From the NCBI RefSeq assembly GCF_003353425.1, contig NZ_QRAO01000001.1, positions 248,001-312,000 of the forward strand: a stretch of DNA of 64,000 nt. The letters run 5' to 3'. Shown here piece by piece: positions 53,039 through 61,810 of the stretch (position 1 is the stretch's first letter; each line of letters starts with the position of its first letter). The notes beneath the pieces are model-generated. The model had not been told where the DNA came from. It searched no databases and saw only the letters and a list, made by a program, of their open reading frames with translations. This DNA is from Marinirhabdus gelatinilytica (GTDB lineage Bacteria; Bacteroidota; Bacteroidia; Flavobacteriales; Flavobacteriaceae). The translations under genes and the position numbers were made by a program.

Positions 53039-53569
53039 TTAACGCAACGGGAAACCTTTGGCGGCCCACCAGGGGTGTATTTCTATGACCAATCTACCTG
53101 CTTGTACCATAGGGTCGCTATTGGCTAGGCTATCGGCCATTTTTAAGGTAGGGACATTATAAATAGTCACGCCCCGTATTTCGCCATCGTCGCCAAATGG
53201 TCCGGAGATGTCGGCATATCCTTCGGCATACATTTTCCCCAGATGCTCTAAATGAAGTTTTTGAAGGCTATCTGCTTGGGCTTTATTTTGGCTCCGGTTG
53301 GGACCTGCTTTTAAAAAAGCCATATAGTATTGTTGCATCACTACGGTATCTCCCGAATCAGGGTCCACATAGTCAAAAATCTGGTAACCGTCCTGGGTTA
53401 GTTGGGCTTTTAGCGCCGCAACCGATTGTTCTTCATCCTCTGGGCAGGGTTCCATAATATATTCGCGATGGATCTCGGGTTTGCAGGAGAAAATTAATAA
53501 TGAAATGATCACTAGGGCTAACACCCCCCTTAGTCCCCCCTCAATGGGGGAAAAACTTCTTATTTCCAT
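53039..53569 (-). CDS. YciI-like domain lipoprotein
   Basis: 176 residues. After a signal-like segment with lipobox IFSC (about residues 26-29), residues about 75-170 have the YCII pattern: 'QQYYMAFLKAGPNRSQNKAQADSLQKLHLEHLGKMYAEGYADISGPFGDDGEIRGVTIYN', with the conserved His and Asp. Members are small dimeric proteins with possible lyase or dehalogenase chemistry. The first 15 residues are encoded by a G/C-rich repeat, and a shorter start may be used. It overlaps the CYTH gene by 10 bases. Confidence 0.8.
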   Translation of the reverse strand: MEIRSFSPIEGGLRGVLALVIISLLIFSCKPEIHREYIMEPCPEDEEQSVAALKAQLTQDGYQIFDYVDPDSGDTVVMQQYYMAFLKAGPNRSQNKAQADSLQKLHLEHLGKMYAEGYADISGPFGDDGEIRGVTIYNVPTLKMADSLANSDPMVQAGRLVIEIHPWWAAKGFPLR

Positions 53570-54030
53570 AATGTGAATGGTTTTTTGGTTAATTGTGAAT
53601 TGTAATATTGAACCTCGCCAGTCACCTCATCTCCCAACCAATCAGGTTTTTCAAAGGGCTCGTTTTCTTCTTTCAATTCTACTTCTGCCAGGGTAAGGCC
53701 TTTGTTGTTGCCAAAGAATTCATCTACTTCAAAAATATGGTCTTTTACGGGAATTTCGTATCGCACTTTGTCTATCTGCCCGTCTTCGCATAGGGCTAGC
53801 AATGCTTCAGCATCTTGCACGGTGATCTCACTCTCCCACTCCAAGCGAATAGTTCCGGCTGCATTGGACTTTCCCTTTACAGTTAAAAATGCTTGTTCCC
53901 CCTTGATCCTAACCCGTACCGTACGTTCGGGGTGGGTGTTTAAAAAACCTTGTACGATGCGTTTTTTTGAAACAGCTTCGGTTTTATAACTATTGTTTTT
54001 TACTAGGAATTTTCGTTCTATTTCAAGCAT
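53560..54030 (-). CDS. CYTH domain protein (triphosphate tunnel metalloenzyme)
   Basis: 156 residues. The EIERKFLV start and the alternating charged strands 'TVRVRIKGEQAFLTVKGK', 'RLEWESEI', 'KVRYEIPV' and 'LTLAEVELKEENE' form the eight-strand tunnel with basic and acidic walls. These enzymes hydrolyse triphosphate or related substrates with a divalent metal. Cytoplasmic. The gene overlaps both neighbours by 8-10 bases. Confidence 0.9.
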   Translation of the reverse strand: MLEIERKFLVKNNSYKTEAVSKKRIVQGFLNTHPERTVRVRIKGEQAFLTVKGKSNAAGTIRLEWESEITVQDAEALLALCEDGQIDKVRYEIPVKDHIFEVDEFFGNNKGLTLAEVELKEENEPFEKPDWLGDEVTGEVQYYNSQLTKKPFTLWK

Positions 54031-54673
54031 GTACTATTTCCTTTATTTTATCTGAAGGTATCCGCTGCTTTTCATATCCATCTTCTGCAACTCTTACCAT
54101 TGCTTGTGCAATAGTGTTGGGGTAGATAATTTTATATTTCTTCGGAATCAAAAAGCTGAACGTTCCCATAAAAAACTGTGCTACCCGCTCTCCTAATCGT
54201 TTCTCATCCCTATCACCACCAATTAAGGAAGGCTGAAAAATATAGGTGTTTGAAACGCCAACAGATAACACATCCCGCTCCATCTCGCCTTTAGTTTTGT
54301 TGTAAAATGTACTGCTGTTCGGGTCTGCTCCCATGGCCGAAATTACTTCAAAAGTATCAATCCCGTTCCTTTTTGCCAGTTTTGCTGCGTTTACGGGAAT
54401 ACCGTAATCTATTTTTTTATAGGTTTCCTTATCGGGCGTTTTAGCCTTCGTTGTGCCTATACAACACAATACCACATCGCCCGTAAACGCTTCGGAAAAT
54501 TGGTCAAATTGAAACAGGTCTCCCAAATGCTCTTCAATTTTTGGGTGGGAAATATCACTGCTACTTCGACTGAACAATTTTATGGTCGCATAGCGGTTAT
54601 CATCCAATAAAAAACTAAGTAATGCTCCGCCTACTAATCCCGTGGCTCCTAAAATGATAGCTGTTTTGGGCAT
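54023..54673 (-). CDS. NAD(P)H-binding oxidoreductase, short-chain atypical SDR
   Basis: 216 residues from the ATG at 54673; an upstream frame extension of 44 codons overlaps dinB and lacks the fold. The Rossmann motif ILGATGLVGGALL is at the N-terminus. 'DVVLCCIGTTKAKTPDKETYKKIDYGIPVNAAKLAK' and 'NKTKGEMERDVL' contain the YxxxK-like equivalent (N/K). It resembles proteins related to HTATIP2/YwnB. Substrate unknown. Divergent from dinB. Confidence 0.85.
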   Translation of the reverse strand: MPKTAIILGATGLVGGALLSFLLDDNRYATIKLFSRSSSDISHPKIEEHLGDLFQFDQFSEAFTGDVVLCCIGTTKAKTPDKETYKKIDYGIPVNAAKLAKRNGIDTFEVISAMGADPNSSTFYNKTKGEMERDVLSVGVSNTYIFQPSLIGGDRDEKRLGERVAQFFMGTFSFLIPKKYKIIYPNTIAQAMVRVAEDGYEKQRIPSDKIKEIVHA

Positions 54674-54733
54674 TGTTTTGGTTTTAAATCCCAAGTTGGG
54701 GTTTGTGTTTGATAAAGGTATTAAATTTACGCT

Positions 54734-55840
54734 ATGGAAACCGAGCTTCCCATCCGAAAAATCATCCACGTAGATATGGACGCCTTTTATGCATCCGTAG
54801 AACAATTGGACGATCCTTCCTTGGTGGGAAAAGCCATTGCCGTGGGTGGTGGTGGCACGCGCGGGGTTGTGAGTGCCGCTAGTTACGAGGCAAGGAAGTT
54901 TGGTGTGCGGTCTGCTATGAGCGGGGCCTTGGCCAAAAAATTGTGTCCAGAGCTCATTTTTGTCCGCACCAATTTTGAACGGTACAGAGAAATTTCAGCA
55001 AAAATCAGAAAGATCTTTTTTGAATATACAGACCTCGTGGAGCCCCTCTCTCTGGATGAAGCCTATCTGGACGTGACCGAAAACAAAAAAGGGAACCCCA
55101 GTGCCACTTTAATTGCTACTGAAATCCGCCAAAAAATAAAGGAACGAACGGGATTGAACGCTTCGGCAGGAATTAGCATCAACAAGTTTATTGCAAAGGT
55201 GGCGAGCGATATTAACAAACCCAACGGACAAAAAACCGTACCACCAGAGGAGGTCTTGGACTTTTTGGAACAACTGGACATCAAGAAATTTTATGGGGTG
55301 GGAAAAGTAATGAAGGAAAAAATGTACCGCCACGGTATTTACACGGGAGCCGATCTCAAGAAAAAAAGCTTTGAGTACCTGCAAGAAAACTTCGGAAAGA
55401 GTGGTTCTTATTATTACAATATTGTTCGGGGCATTCATAACAGCACAGTAAAGCCGGAGCGAACCCGTAAATCGTTGGCTGCCGAGAGAACCTTTAGCGA
55501 GAACATATCCTCTGAAATTTTTATGCTCGAAAAGCTGGAGAACATTGCCGAAGAAGTAGCCAAACGCCTAAAAAAAAGCAAGGTCGCCGGCCGTACCATT
55601 ACCCTAAAGATAAAGTACCGGGATTTTACATTACAAACCCGAAGCAAGACGCTTCCGCTATACATCGCATCTAAAGAATTGATCCTGGACAACGTTAAAG
55701 ATTTGTTATTGCAAGACGAAATGAAGGATTCGGTGCGTTTATTAGGTATAAGCATGAGTAATCTGAACAACGAAAAAGGAAAGAAAAAGGAAGAGATTCC
55801 TGAAAAAACCATTGATGTCCAACTAAAACTAGAATTCTGA
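54734..55840 (+). CDS. dinB: DNA polymerase IV (Y-family)
   Basis: 368 residues. HVDMDAFYASVEQ and LSLDEAYLDVT carry the three catalytic acidic residues. 'ASAGISINKFIAKVASDINKPNG' is the Y-family helix, and the little-finger domain follows after about 230. The C-terminus ends VQLKLEF, close to the QLxLF-type beta-clamp motif. It performs translesion synthesis. No LexA-type site was recognised upstream. Confidence 0.95.
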   Translation: METELPIRKIIHVDMDAFYASVEQLDDPSLVGKAIAVGGGGTRGVVSAASYEARKFGVRSAMSGALAKKLCPELIFVRTNFERYREISAKIRKIFFEYTDLVEPLSLDEAYLDVTENKKGNPSATLIATEIRQKIKERTGLNASAGISINKFIAKVASDINKPNGQKTVPPEEVLDFLEQLDIKKFYGVGKVMKEKMYRHGIYTGADLKKKSFEYLQENFGKSGSYYYNIVRGIHNSTVKPERTRKSLAAERTFSENISSEIFMLEKLENIAEEVAKRLKKSKVAGRTITLKIKYRDFTLQTRSKTLPLYIASKELILDNVKDLLLQDEMKDSVRLLGISMSNLNNEKGKKKEEIPEKTIDVQLKLEF

Positions 55841-55897
55841 TATATGTGAGAAACTACTTTTTTGAATCTAAATATTAATCTTAAAACCCTTTCAATT

Positions 55898-56668
55898 ATG
55901 AAAAAAGTAGCAATCACCGTAATCGCCCTTACCATTGCAACCGTATTTACGGCTTGCAAGAATGAGAACACCGAAACTGAAACCGAAACCACGACCCAAG
56001 ATCTGGCCGTTGCAGACACTACCCCCGTATCCGAAACAGCTTACCTCTATGTGACCGCACCCAGCGGACTTACCCTTCGGGAATTTGACAATCTGAACAG
56101 CGACAAGCTCGCCGTCATGCCCTACGGAACAAAACTGAAAGTGCTCACCCCTGAAAAGGATAATACCATGACCGTTGGCGGTATTGCAGGCGGGATGCAC
56201 CAAGTAGAGTACAATAATAAAACGGGCTTTGCTTTTAACGGTTTCCTCTCTAGGTTTTTTCCGCCCGAAAGAAACACCAATGCCAAGATGTACGTTGAAG
56301 ATCTAAAAGCTACATTCCCAAATGCCTCGTATGCTGAAACAACTGGCGGCACAGCAAGTAATCCTTCCAATACCGAAACGGTACTGTTACCAACAGACCA
56401 GTGGCATGAAGCCTTTTACATAGCGCAAAAATTGTACGACATCCCTATGGCCTTCAACTTTCCGAATCCAAGAGGAAAAAATGAAGAAACCCTACACAAC
56501 CCAAACAAACCAGAACAGTTATGGGAAAGCCTACTACAGATTGAAAGAAAAGACCATCAACTCCAAAAGATAACCTACTCCCAAGCTGCCGAAGGATACG
56601 GAAGCGGAGTCACCATCACCCAAGAAGGTGAGTTGATGAAGATTGAATACAGGACTGTGGCGGATTAA
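55898..56668 (+). CDS. SH3-domain lipoprotein
   Basis: 256 residues from the ATG at 55898. A lipobox FTAC (Cys about 20) follows a hydrophobic signal. A Thr/Glu repeat linker (about 22-40) leads to an SH3_3-type domain ('AYLYVTAPSGLTLREFDNLNSDKLAVMPYGTKLKVL', about 50-120). The final 130 residues are uncharacterised. SH3_3 domains usually bind peptidoglycan or peptides on the envelope. A hairpin follows. Confidence 0.75.
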   Translation: MKKVAITVIALTIATVFTACKNENTETETETTTQDLAVADTTPVSETAYLYVTAPSGLTLREFDNLNSDKLAVMPYGTKLKVLTPEKDNTMTVGGIAGGMHQVEYNNKTGFAFNGFLSRFFPPERNTNAKMYVEDLKATFPNASYAETTGGTASNPSNTETVLLPTDQWHEAFYIAQKLYDIPMAFNFPNPRGKNEETLHNPNKPEQLWESLLQIERKDHQLQKITYSQAAEGYGSGVTITQEGELMKIEYRTVAD

Positions 56669-56702
56669 AAAAGGGCCAAATACGAAGAGTTTATTTTTGA
56701 AA

Positions 56703-56737
56703 GAGACCTTTCAGTTTTTAAATTCCTGAAAGGTCTC
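56703..56737. terminator. Bidirectional hairpin between the SH3 lipoprotein and pyk
   Basis: A 12-bp perfect stem (GAGACCTTTCAG / CTGAAAGGTCTC) with an 11-base loop lies between two convergent genes. The tail is T-rich only on the minus-strand side, so it mainly serves pyk. Confidence 0.7.
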
Positions 56738-56743
56738 GAATAT

Positions 56744-58174
56744 TTACTTCACCTGGCTCACCCGTAAGGTATTCACCATCCCTTTATCAACAATGGGCAT
56801 TGCGGCTAAATTGATCAAGTAGTCTCCTTTTTCTACAAAACCGCGCTGGTGGGCTATGTTGTTTACGTCGTCCACGGTTTCGTCTGTACTTACAAATTTA
56901 TCGTAATAGAACGATTTTACGCCCCAGAGCAAATTGAGTCTCGATAAGATTCTTCGGTTACTGGTATACACCAAGATATGTGCATCGGGCCTCCAAGCTG
57001 AAATCTGGAAAGCGGTGTAGCCACTGTTGGTGAGTGTGCAGATTGCCTTTGCCGAAATTTCATTTGCCATGGTAGCTGCGTGATAACAAACCGATTTGGT
57101 GATGTAGCGGTTGGTACGAATGTGTGGTGGCTCATGCGGAACCGTAATTAAGCTTGAGTTTTCTACACTCTTGCAAATCTTTGTCATGGTCTTTATTACA
57201 TCTACCGGGTAACTCCCTACCGAAGTTTCACCAGAGAGCATCACGGCGTCTGCACCGTCCATGACGCTATTGGCCACATCATTCACCTCGGCTCTTGTAG
57301 GGGTTAGGGAGGTGATCATGGTTTCCATCATTTGTGTGGCAATGATAACTGGGATTCTAGCTCTTTTGGCCGTAAGCACCAATTCTTTTTGAATGAGAGG
57401 TACTTCCTGTGCCGGCACCTCTACACCCAGGTCGCCACGGGCTACCATTAAACCATCGCAATAGGCAACAATTTTATCTATGTTCTCTACAGCTTCTGGT
57501 TTTTCAATTTTTGCGATGATGGGTATTTTGTATTCACTATGGGCTTCGATGAGGGCTTGCAGCTCCTTAAGGTCATCGGCGTGGCGCACAAAAGAGAGTG
57601 CTATCCAGTCTACCTCTTGGCTTATGGCAAAAATTGCGTCTTCTTTATCTTTTTTGGTAAGTGCAGGCAAAGAAATATTGGTGTTGGGCAGGTTTACCCC
57701 TTTTTTAGAGCGTAAAGGGCCCCCTTGAACAACCTCGGCAGTTACTTCATCTTTCTTATTGGTTTCCAGAACTTTAAAAATTAATTTTCCATCATCCAAA
57801 AGGATACGTTCACCAACGTTAACATCTTTAGGAAAGTTGTCATAATTCATATACACCTTTTTGGAGGTGCCCTCAAATTCCTTTCCTGTGCAAAATTTTA
57901 TAATATCCCCTGGCTGGACTACAGCTTCTTCACTCATCATCCCTACGCGCAATTTTGGTCCCTGTAAGTCTGCCAGTATTGCTGTGGTGGTATTCATTTC
58001 TTCTCCCAAAGTACGAATCATCTTAATACGCTCTTTTACATCCTCATAGTTGGCGTGCGAAAAATTGATCCTGAACACATCAACACCTTCGGCGATCATA
58101 GCTTTTAAGGTTTCTTTTTTTGAAGTTGCTGGGCCTAGGGTGGCCACTATTTTTGTCCTCTTTTGTTTCGGCAT
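56744..58174 (-). CDS. pyk: Pyruvate kinase
   Basis: 476 residues. 'KIVATLGPATS' opens the protein, the active site carries 'IIAKIEKPEAVENIDKI', and MVARGDLGVEVP is the signature motif; the C-terminal allosteric domain is complete. It makes pyruvate and ATP from PEP and ADP in glycolysis. It overlaps the upstream IPExxxVDY-type gene by one base, and that gene pair is common in flavobacteria. Confidence 0.96.
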   Translation of the reverse strand: MPKQKRTKIVATLGPATSKKETLKAMIAEGVDVFRINFSHANYEDVKERIKMIRTLGEEMNTTTAILADLQGPKLRVGMMSEEAVVQPGDIIKFCTGKEFEGTSKKVYMNYDNFPKDVNVGERILLDDGKLIFKVLETNKKDEVTAEVVQGGPLRSKKGVNLPNTNISLPALTKKDKEDAIFAISQEVDWIALSFVRHADDLKELQALIEAHSEYKIPIIAKIEKPEAVENIDKIVAYCDGLMVARGDLGVEVPAQEVPLIQKELVLTAKRARIPVIIATQMMETMITSLTPTRAEVNDVANSVMDGADAVMLSGETSVGSYPVDVIKTMTKICKSVENSSLITVPHEPPHIRTNRYITKSVCYHAATMANEISAKAICTLTNSGYTAFQISAWRPDAHILVYTSNRRILSRLNLLWGVKSFYYDKFVSTDETVDDVNNIAHQRGFVEKGDYLINLAAMPIVDKGMVNTLRVSQVK

Positions 58175-58665
58175 TAGTCAAATATTAAATTTTCTCTCGA
58201 TTTTACTTCGGAAACATCAACTATAAAAGCTGAAATTACCTGGTCTATTTCATTTAATTGCATCAACAACTTTTTTAAGGGGGTTGTCTCGTATTCTGAA
58301 GTGATTTTCAGAAAATAGTCTACTTTTTTAAACTCAGCAAGTAGGTATTTGGTCATGATCTCTTCTTGAGCCTGTTCTCCAAACAACCCCCCTGTGGCAA
58401 CTGTATGCGCTGCAACTGTCTTGCACTTATTGGCCACAAGGTGATAGGTGGTGTACTGCTTTTGGTCCTCAAAATCGAACAACGGAAAGGTTATCGCCAG
58501 CCCTTCTTTTGAAAAGTCCAAATCCCTTCTCCTGCGGTGCAAGTGCAGTTGTACATTTTTATTGAGCAAATAGGCCATTTTATAAGCTTCCTCGCTACAA
58601 TGTATGGCGATAAGGGAGAACTCGTCGTCCAGCTCGTCGTCCAAAATAAGTTTATGGTGGGCCAT
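58174..58665 (-). CDS. IPExxxVDY-type family protein
   Basis: 163 residues, soluble. The 'HLHRRRRDLDFSKEGLAITFPLFDFEDQ' core and 'YFLKITSEYETTPLKKLLMQLNEIDQVISAFIVDV' end are typical of this Bacteroidota-only family, which is named after a motif that is only partly visible here. The function is unknown. The frequent pyk neighbour suggests metabolic linkage, not proven. The stop overlaps the pyk ATG. Confidence 0.75.
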   Translation of the reverse strand: MAHHKLILDDELDDEFSLIAIHCSEEAYKMAYLLNKNVQLHLHRRRRDLDFSKEGLAITFPLFDFEDQKQYTTYHLVANKCKTVAAHTVATGGLFGEQAQEEIMTKYLLAEFKKVDYFLKITSEYETTPLKKLLMQLNEIDQVISAFIVDVSEVKSRENLIFD

Positions 58666-58777
58666 AACGCAATTAGCTTACACGTTTAAAGATATCGAAT
58701 TCCAAAACTCGTTGTCCAACTTATTCTGAAATGCAAAAACACTAAAATAGTGAACCTTTATGGAATGAATGTGAAGA

Positions 58778-59521
58778 TTAGTTTAAATCTTTTTCTATAG
58801 CTACTTGTAGTTTGTAATAGGCTCTTTTTGAAGCGCGCTCCTCGGCCTTTTTCTTTGAGGTTGCCCTTGCCTTTGCAACAACTGTATTTTCTAACTGGAG
58901 TTTTACGGCAAAGTGCTTTAGATCGTCTTTCCCTGTATCGTCGTACACCACATATTTGAAGGATTTCTTGTTCTTTTGGCACCATTCGATAAAAAGACTT
59001 TTATAGCTAATGATTTTTCCTTCGAGCCGCTCAATATCTACATAAGGTTTTATGACCCGTTTACGTATAAACTTTTCGCAGTACTTAAACCCACGATCCA
59101 GGTAGATGGCACCCACCAATGCTTCAAAGATGTTTCCGTGTATGTTACCACCAAACTGCTTGGTAGGAATATTTGTCTTTAGGAGCTTAATGAGCTGTAG
59201 ATCGCGCCCCAATTCGTTTAAATGTTCCCTACTTACCACTTTAGAGCGCATCTTGGTGAGATACCCCTCGTCTCCACTAGGTACTTCGTTGAATAAATGT
59301 GCAGCAATTACCGAACCCAGCATGGCATCGCCCAAAAACTCTAGACGCTCATAGTTTTGTGGGATGCCTTGTTTGTTTTTTTCATTTAGCGAGCGATGGG
59401 TAAACGCTTCTTCGTAAATGGTGATATTCTTGGGCTTAAATCCCAAAATCCTTTTTATGGTATTAAAAAATTCCCCTTCTTGTCCAGAACGGGAATTGAA
59501 TATTTTTGGTACTAACGCCAT
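58778..59521 (-). CDS. rnc: Ribonuclease III
   Basis: 247 residues. The signature ERLEFLGDAMLG contains the catalytic acidic residues, with a matching downstream Glu in 'NIFEALVGAIYLDRG'. A dsRNA-binding domain occupies about 175-245 ('KSLFIEWCQKNKKSFKYVV...KAEERASKRAYYKL'). It cuts double-stranded RNA in rRNA and mRNA processing. The order acpP-fabF-rnc is a conserved operon in this phylum. Confidence 0.95.
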   Translation of the reverse strand: MALVPKIFNSRSGQEGEFFNTIKRILGFKPKNITIYEEAFTHRSLNEKNKQGIPQNYERLEFLGDAMLGSVIAAHLFNEVPSGDEGYLTKMRSKVVSREHLNELGRDLQLIKLLKTNIPTKQFGGNIHGNIFEALVGAIYLDRGFKYCEKFIRKRVIKPYVDIERLEGKIISYKSLFIEWCQKNKKSFKYVVYDDTGKDDLKHFAVKLQLENTVVAKARATSKKKAEERASKRAYYKLQVAIEKDLN

Positions 59522-59530
59522 AGAAAAGGG

Positions 59531-60784
59531 TTAAGCATCCAATTTCTTAAAGAGGATGCAGGCATTGTGCCCGCCAAAACCAAAGGTATTGCTCATAGCA
59601 ACCTTGATATCACGTTTCTCGGTTTTGTTCAGGGTAAGATTTAAAGAGGAGTCTATATTTTCATCTACCGTGGTATGGTTAATGGTGGGAGGAACATAGC
59701 CGTTTTCCATTGCCAATATAGAAGCGATGGCCTCAATGGCTCCAGCAGCTCCCAATAAATGTCCTGTCATGGACTTGGTAGAATTAATATTGATATTTTT
59801 TGCATGTTCACCAAAAACCTTGGTGATCGCTTTCAGTTCGGCTACATCACCCAGAGGGGTGGAAGTGCCGTGTGTATTAATGTGGTCCACTTGGTTGGGG
59901 CTCATTCCCGCATCACGCAGGCAATTGAGCATAACACGTTCTACGCCTATCCCATCGGGATGTGGAGCAGTCATGTGGTGAGCGTCGCTGGACATCCCGC
60001 CACCTACTACTTCGGCATAAATTTTTGCGCCACGTGCCTTGGCGTGTTCGTATTCTTCCAAGATCAATGCTCCGGCACCTTCGCCCAACACAAACCCGTC
60101 TCGGGTAGCATCGAACGGTCTTGAGGCAGTCTCAGGAGAATCGTTTCGGGTAGATAGTGCGTGCATGGCATTAAAACCTCCCATACCCGCAATGGTCACG
60201 GCGGCCTCGCTTCCTCCTGTAACTATCACATCGCAATGTCCTAAACGTATATAGTTTAGGGCATCTATCATAGCGTTTGCAGAAGAAGCACAGGCAGAGA
60301 CCGTTGTATAGTTGGGTCCCATAAAACCGTGCTTTATAGAGATATTACCCGGGGCAATATCGGCTATCATCTTAGGAATAAAGAAGGGGTTGAAACGTGG
60401 CGTTCCATCCCCTTCTGCATAGTTGATGACTTCATTCTGGAAGGTCTCCAACCCGCCTATTCCTGCTCCCCAGATTACCCCAACACGAAATTTATCTACT
60501 TCGTCCAAGTTAATGCCGGCATCGGTAATGGCTTGGTCGCTCGAAACAAGGGCATACTGGGCAAAACGGTCCAGTTTGCGTGCTTCTTTCCTGTCAAAAT
60601 GGTCTTGTGGTTCGTAATTTTTGAGTTCGCAAGCGAATTTTGTCTTGAACTTTTCGGTATCAAAATAGGTTATAGGGGCGCATCCGCTTTTTCCATTCTT
60701 AAGACCATCCCAGTATTCTGAAATAGTGTTGCCAATGGGTGTAAGGGCTCCTAGACCGGTAACTACAACTCGCTTTAACTCCAT
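59531..60784 (-). CDS. fabF: Beta-ketoacyl-ACP synthase II
   Basis: 417 residues. The nucleophile Cys lies in VSACASSANAM, with catalytic His in INTHGTSTPLGD and in SMTGHLLGAAGAIEA. It condenses malonyl-ACP with acyl-ACP during fatty-acid elongation. It follows acpP by 12 bases and precedes rnc by 9. Confidence 0.97.
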   Translation of the reverse strand: MELKRVVVTGLGALTPIGNTISEYWDGLKNGKSGCAPITYFDTEKFKTKFACELKNYEPQDHFDRKEARKLDRFAQYALVSSDQAITDAGINLDEVDKFRVGVIWGAGIGGLETFQNEVINYAEGDGTPRFNPFFIPKMIADIAPGNISIKHGFMGPNYTTVSACASSANAMIDALNYIRLGHCDVIVTGGSEAAVTIAGMGGFNAMHALSTRNDSPETASRPFDATRDGFVLGEGAGALILEEYEHAKARGAKIYAEVVGGGMSSDAHHMTAPHPDGIGVERVMLNCLRDAGMSPNQVDHINTHGTSTPLGDVAELKAITKVFGEHAKNININSTKSMTGHLLGAAGAIEAIASILAMENGYVPPTINHTTVDENIDSSLNLTLNKTEKRDIKVAMSNTFGFGGHNACILFKKLDA

Positions 60785-60796
60785 ATAAAAGGTAGT

Positions 60797-61030
60797 TTAT
60801 TTAGCTTCCTCTATGTATGAAATTGCTTGACCAACGGTAGCAATGTTCTCTGCTTGATCGTCTGGGATCTGGATATCAAATTCCTTTTCGAATTCCATGA
60901 TAAGCTCAACGGTGTCAAGGCTGTCTGCCCCTAGGTCGTTCGTGAAGCTTGCTTCGTTTACAACTTCGTTTTCGTCTACGCCTAATTTGTCTACAATGAT
61001 TGCTTTAACTCTTGATGCAATGTCTGACAT
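60797..61030 (-). CDS. acpP: Acyl carrier protein
   Basis: 77 residues, strongly acidic. The [13 protein letters not shown] helix carries the Ser that takes the 4'-phosphopantetheine arm, preceded by the LGAD turn. First gene of the acpP-fabF-rnc operon. Confidence 0.97.
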   Translation of the reverse strand: MSDIASRVKAIIVDKLGVDENEVVNEASFTNDLGADSLDTVELIMEFEKEFDIQIPDDQAENIATVGQAISYIEEAK

Positions 61031-61060
61031 AATGTTCTGTTTTAAAATTTAATTAAGTGG

Positions 61061-61068
61061 CAAAAATA
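61061..61068 (-). promoter_or_regulatory. -7 box TATTTTTG for the acpP operon
   Basis: A perfect TAnnTTTG on the minus strand, 30 bases upstream of acpP. No clear TTTG -33 element. Confidence 0.55.
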
Positions 61069-61154
61069 AAATATTTTAATTGAAAAAGCCATTAATAGCT
61101 TAAAATGTGCTTACCAATGTAGTAATTTTTTGGGCGAAGTAAAACCCTATTGCC

Positions 61155-61162
61155 TACTTTTG
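61155..61162 (+). promoter_or_regulatory. -7 box TACTTTTG for purN
   Basis: A perfect TAnnTTTG 11 bases before the purN ATG at 61174; TTTG at 61129-61132 gives a slightly long 22-base spacing. The short distance supports the ATG at 61174 over an upstream TTG. Confidence 0.55.
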
Positions 61163-61173
61163 TGAATTATTTA

Positions 61174-61809
61174 ATGAATACTTCAGTGAAAACCAGGTCA
61201 CCAAAGAAAGAGAGAAGAATTATAATTTTTGCTTCGGGCAGCGGTACCAACGCCCAAAATATTATTCAATACTTTCAGCAATCCAAGGTTGCCGAGGTTG
61301 TTCACGTGCTCAGTAACAACAAGAGTGCCAAAGTATTAGATCGCGCCAAAACCCTTGGTGTAAAAAGATCCAGCTTCACTAGAAACGAATTGATTTCAGA
61401 AGAAGGGGTGCTTCAAATTTTAAAGAAGGAACAACCCGATCTCATTGTACTGGCGGGATTCTTGTTGAAATTTCCTGAAATCATCCTAAAGGAGTTTCAG
61501 CATAAAGTAATAAATGTACACCCGGCATTACTACCCAAATTTGGTGGAAAAGGGATGTACGGTCACCATGTACACAAGGCCGTTGTAGCAAATGAGGAAA
61601 GTGAAACGGGCATTTCCATACATTATGTAAATGAAAATTATGACGAGGGTGCGATCATACTTCAGAAAAAAACAATAATAGCCCCCAGCGATACAGCTGA
61701 AACTGTTGCAAAAAAAGTACAATTACTGGAGTATGAATGGTTGCCTAAGGTAATTGAAGAGTTGTTGTCCTCCCCAAACCCCTCCGACGAAGGGGCCTTA
61801 TCCCTATAA
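61174..61809 (+). CDS. purN: Phosphoribosylglycinamide formyltransferase
   Basis: 211 residues, slightly longer than usual at both ends. 'IIIFASGSGTNAQNII' is the phosphate/substrate loop. 'VINVHPALLPKFGGKGMYG' contains the catalytic Asn and His, and the Asp is in 'YDEGAII'. It formylates GAR in purine synthesis. The last 12 residues (PNPSDEGALSL region) are encoded by a small G/C-rich palindromic repeat, so the natural C-terminus was probably shorter. Confidence 0.93.
   Translation: MNTSVKTRSPKKERRIIIFASGSGTNAQNIIQYFQQSKVAEVVHVLSNNKSAKVLDRAKTLGVKRSSFTRNELISEEGVLQILKKEQPDLIVLAGFLLKFPEIILKEFQHKVINVHPALLPKFGGKGMYGHHVHKAVVANEESETGISIHYVNENYDEGAIILQKKTIIAPSDTAETVAKKVQLLEYEWLPKVIEELLSSPNPSDEGALSL
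61779..61795. repeat. Small palindromic repeat fused to the purN 3' end
   Basis: CCCCTCCGACGAAGGGG forms a 5-bp stem and is translated as part of the purN C-terminus. It resembles G/C-rich intergenic repeats of flavobacteria; related CCCC/GGGG hairpins occur at 3784-3797 and near 53535-53550. Confidence 0.45.
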
Positions 61810-61810
61810 T

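Noticed and set aside
54674-54805. N-terminal extension of the NAD(P)H-binding protein to 54805
   Set aside because: The extra 44 residues overlap dinB and its promoter region, and the Rossmann motif starts at the later Met, as is usual.
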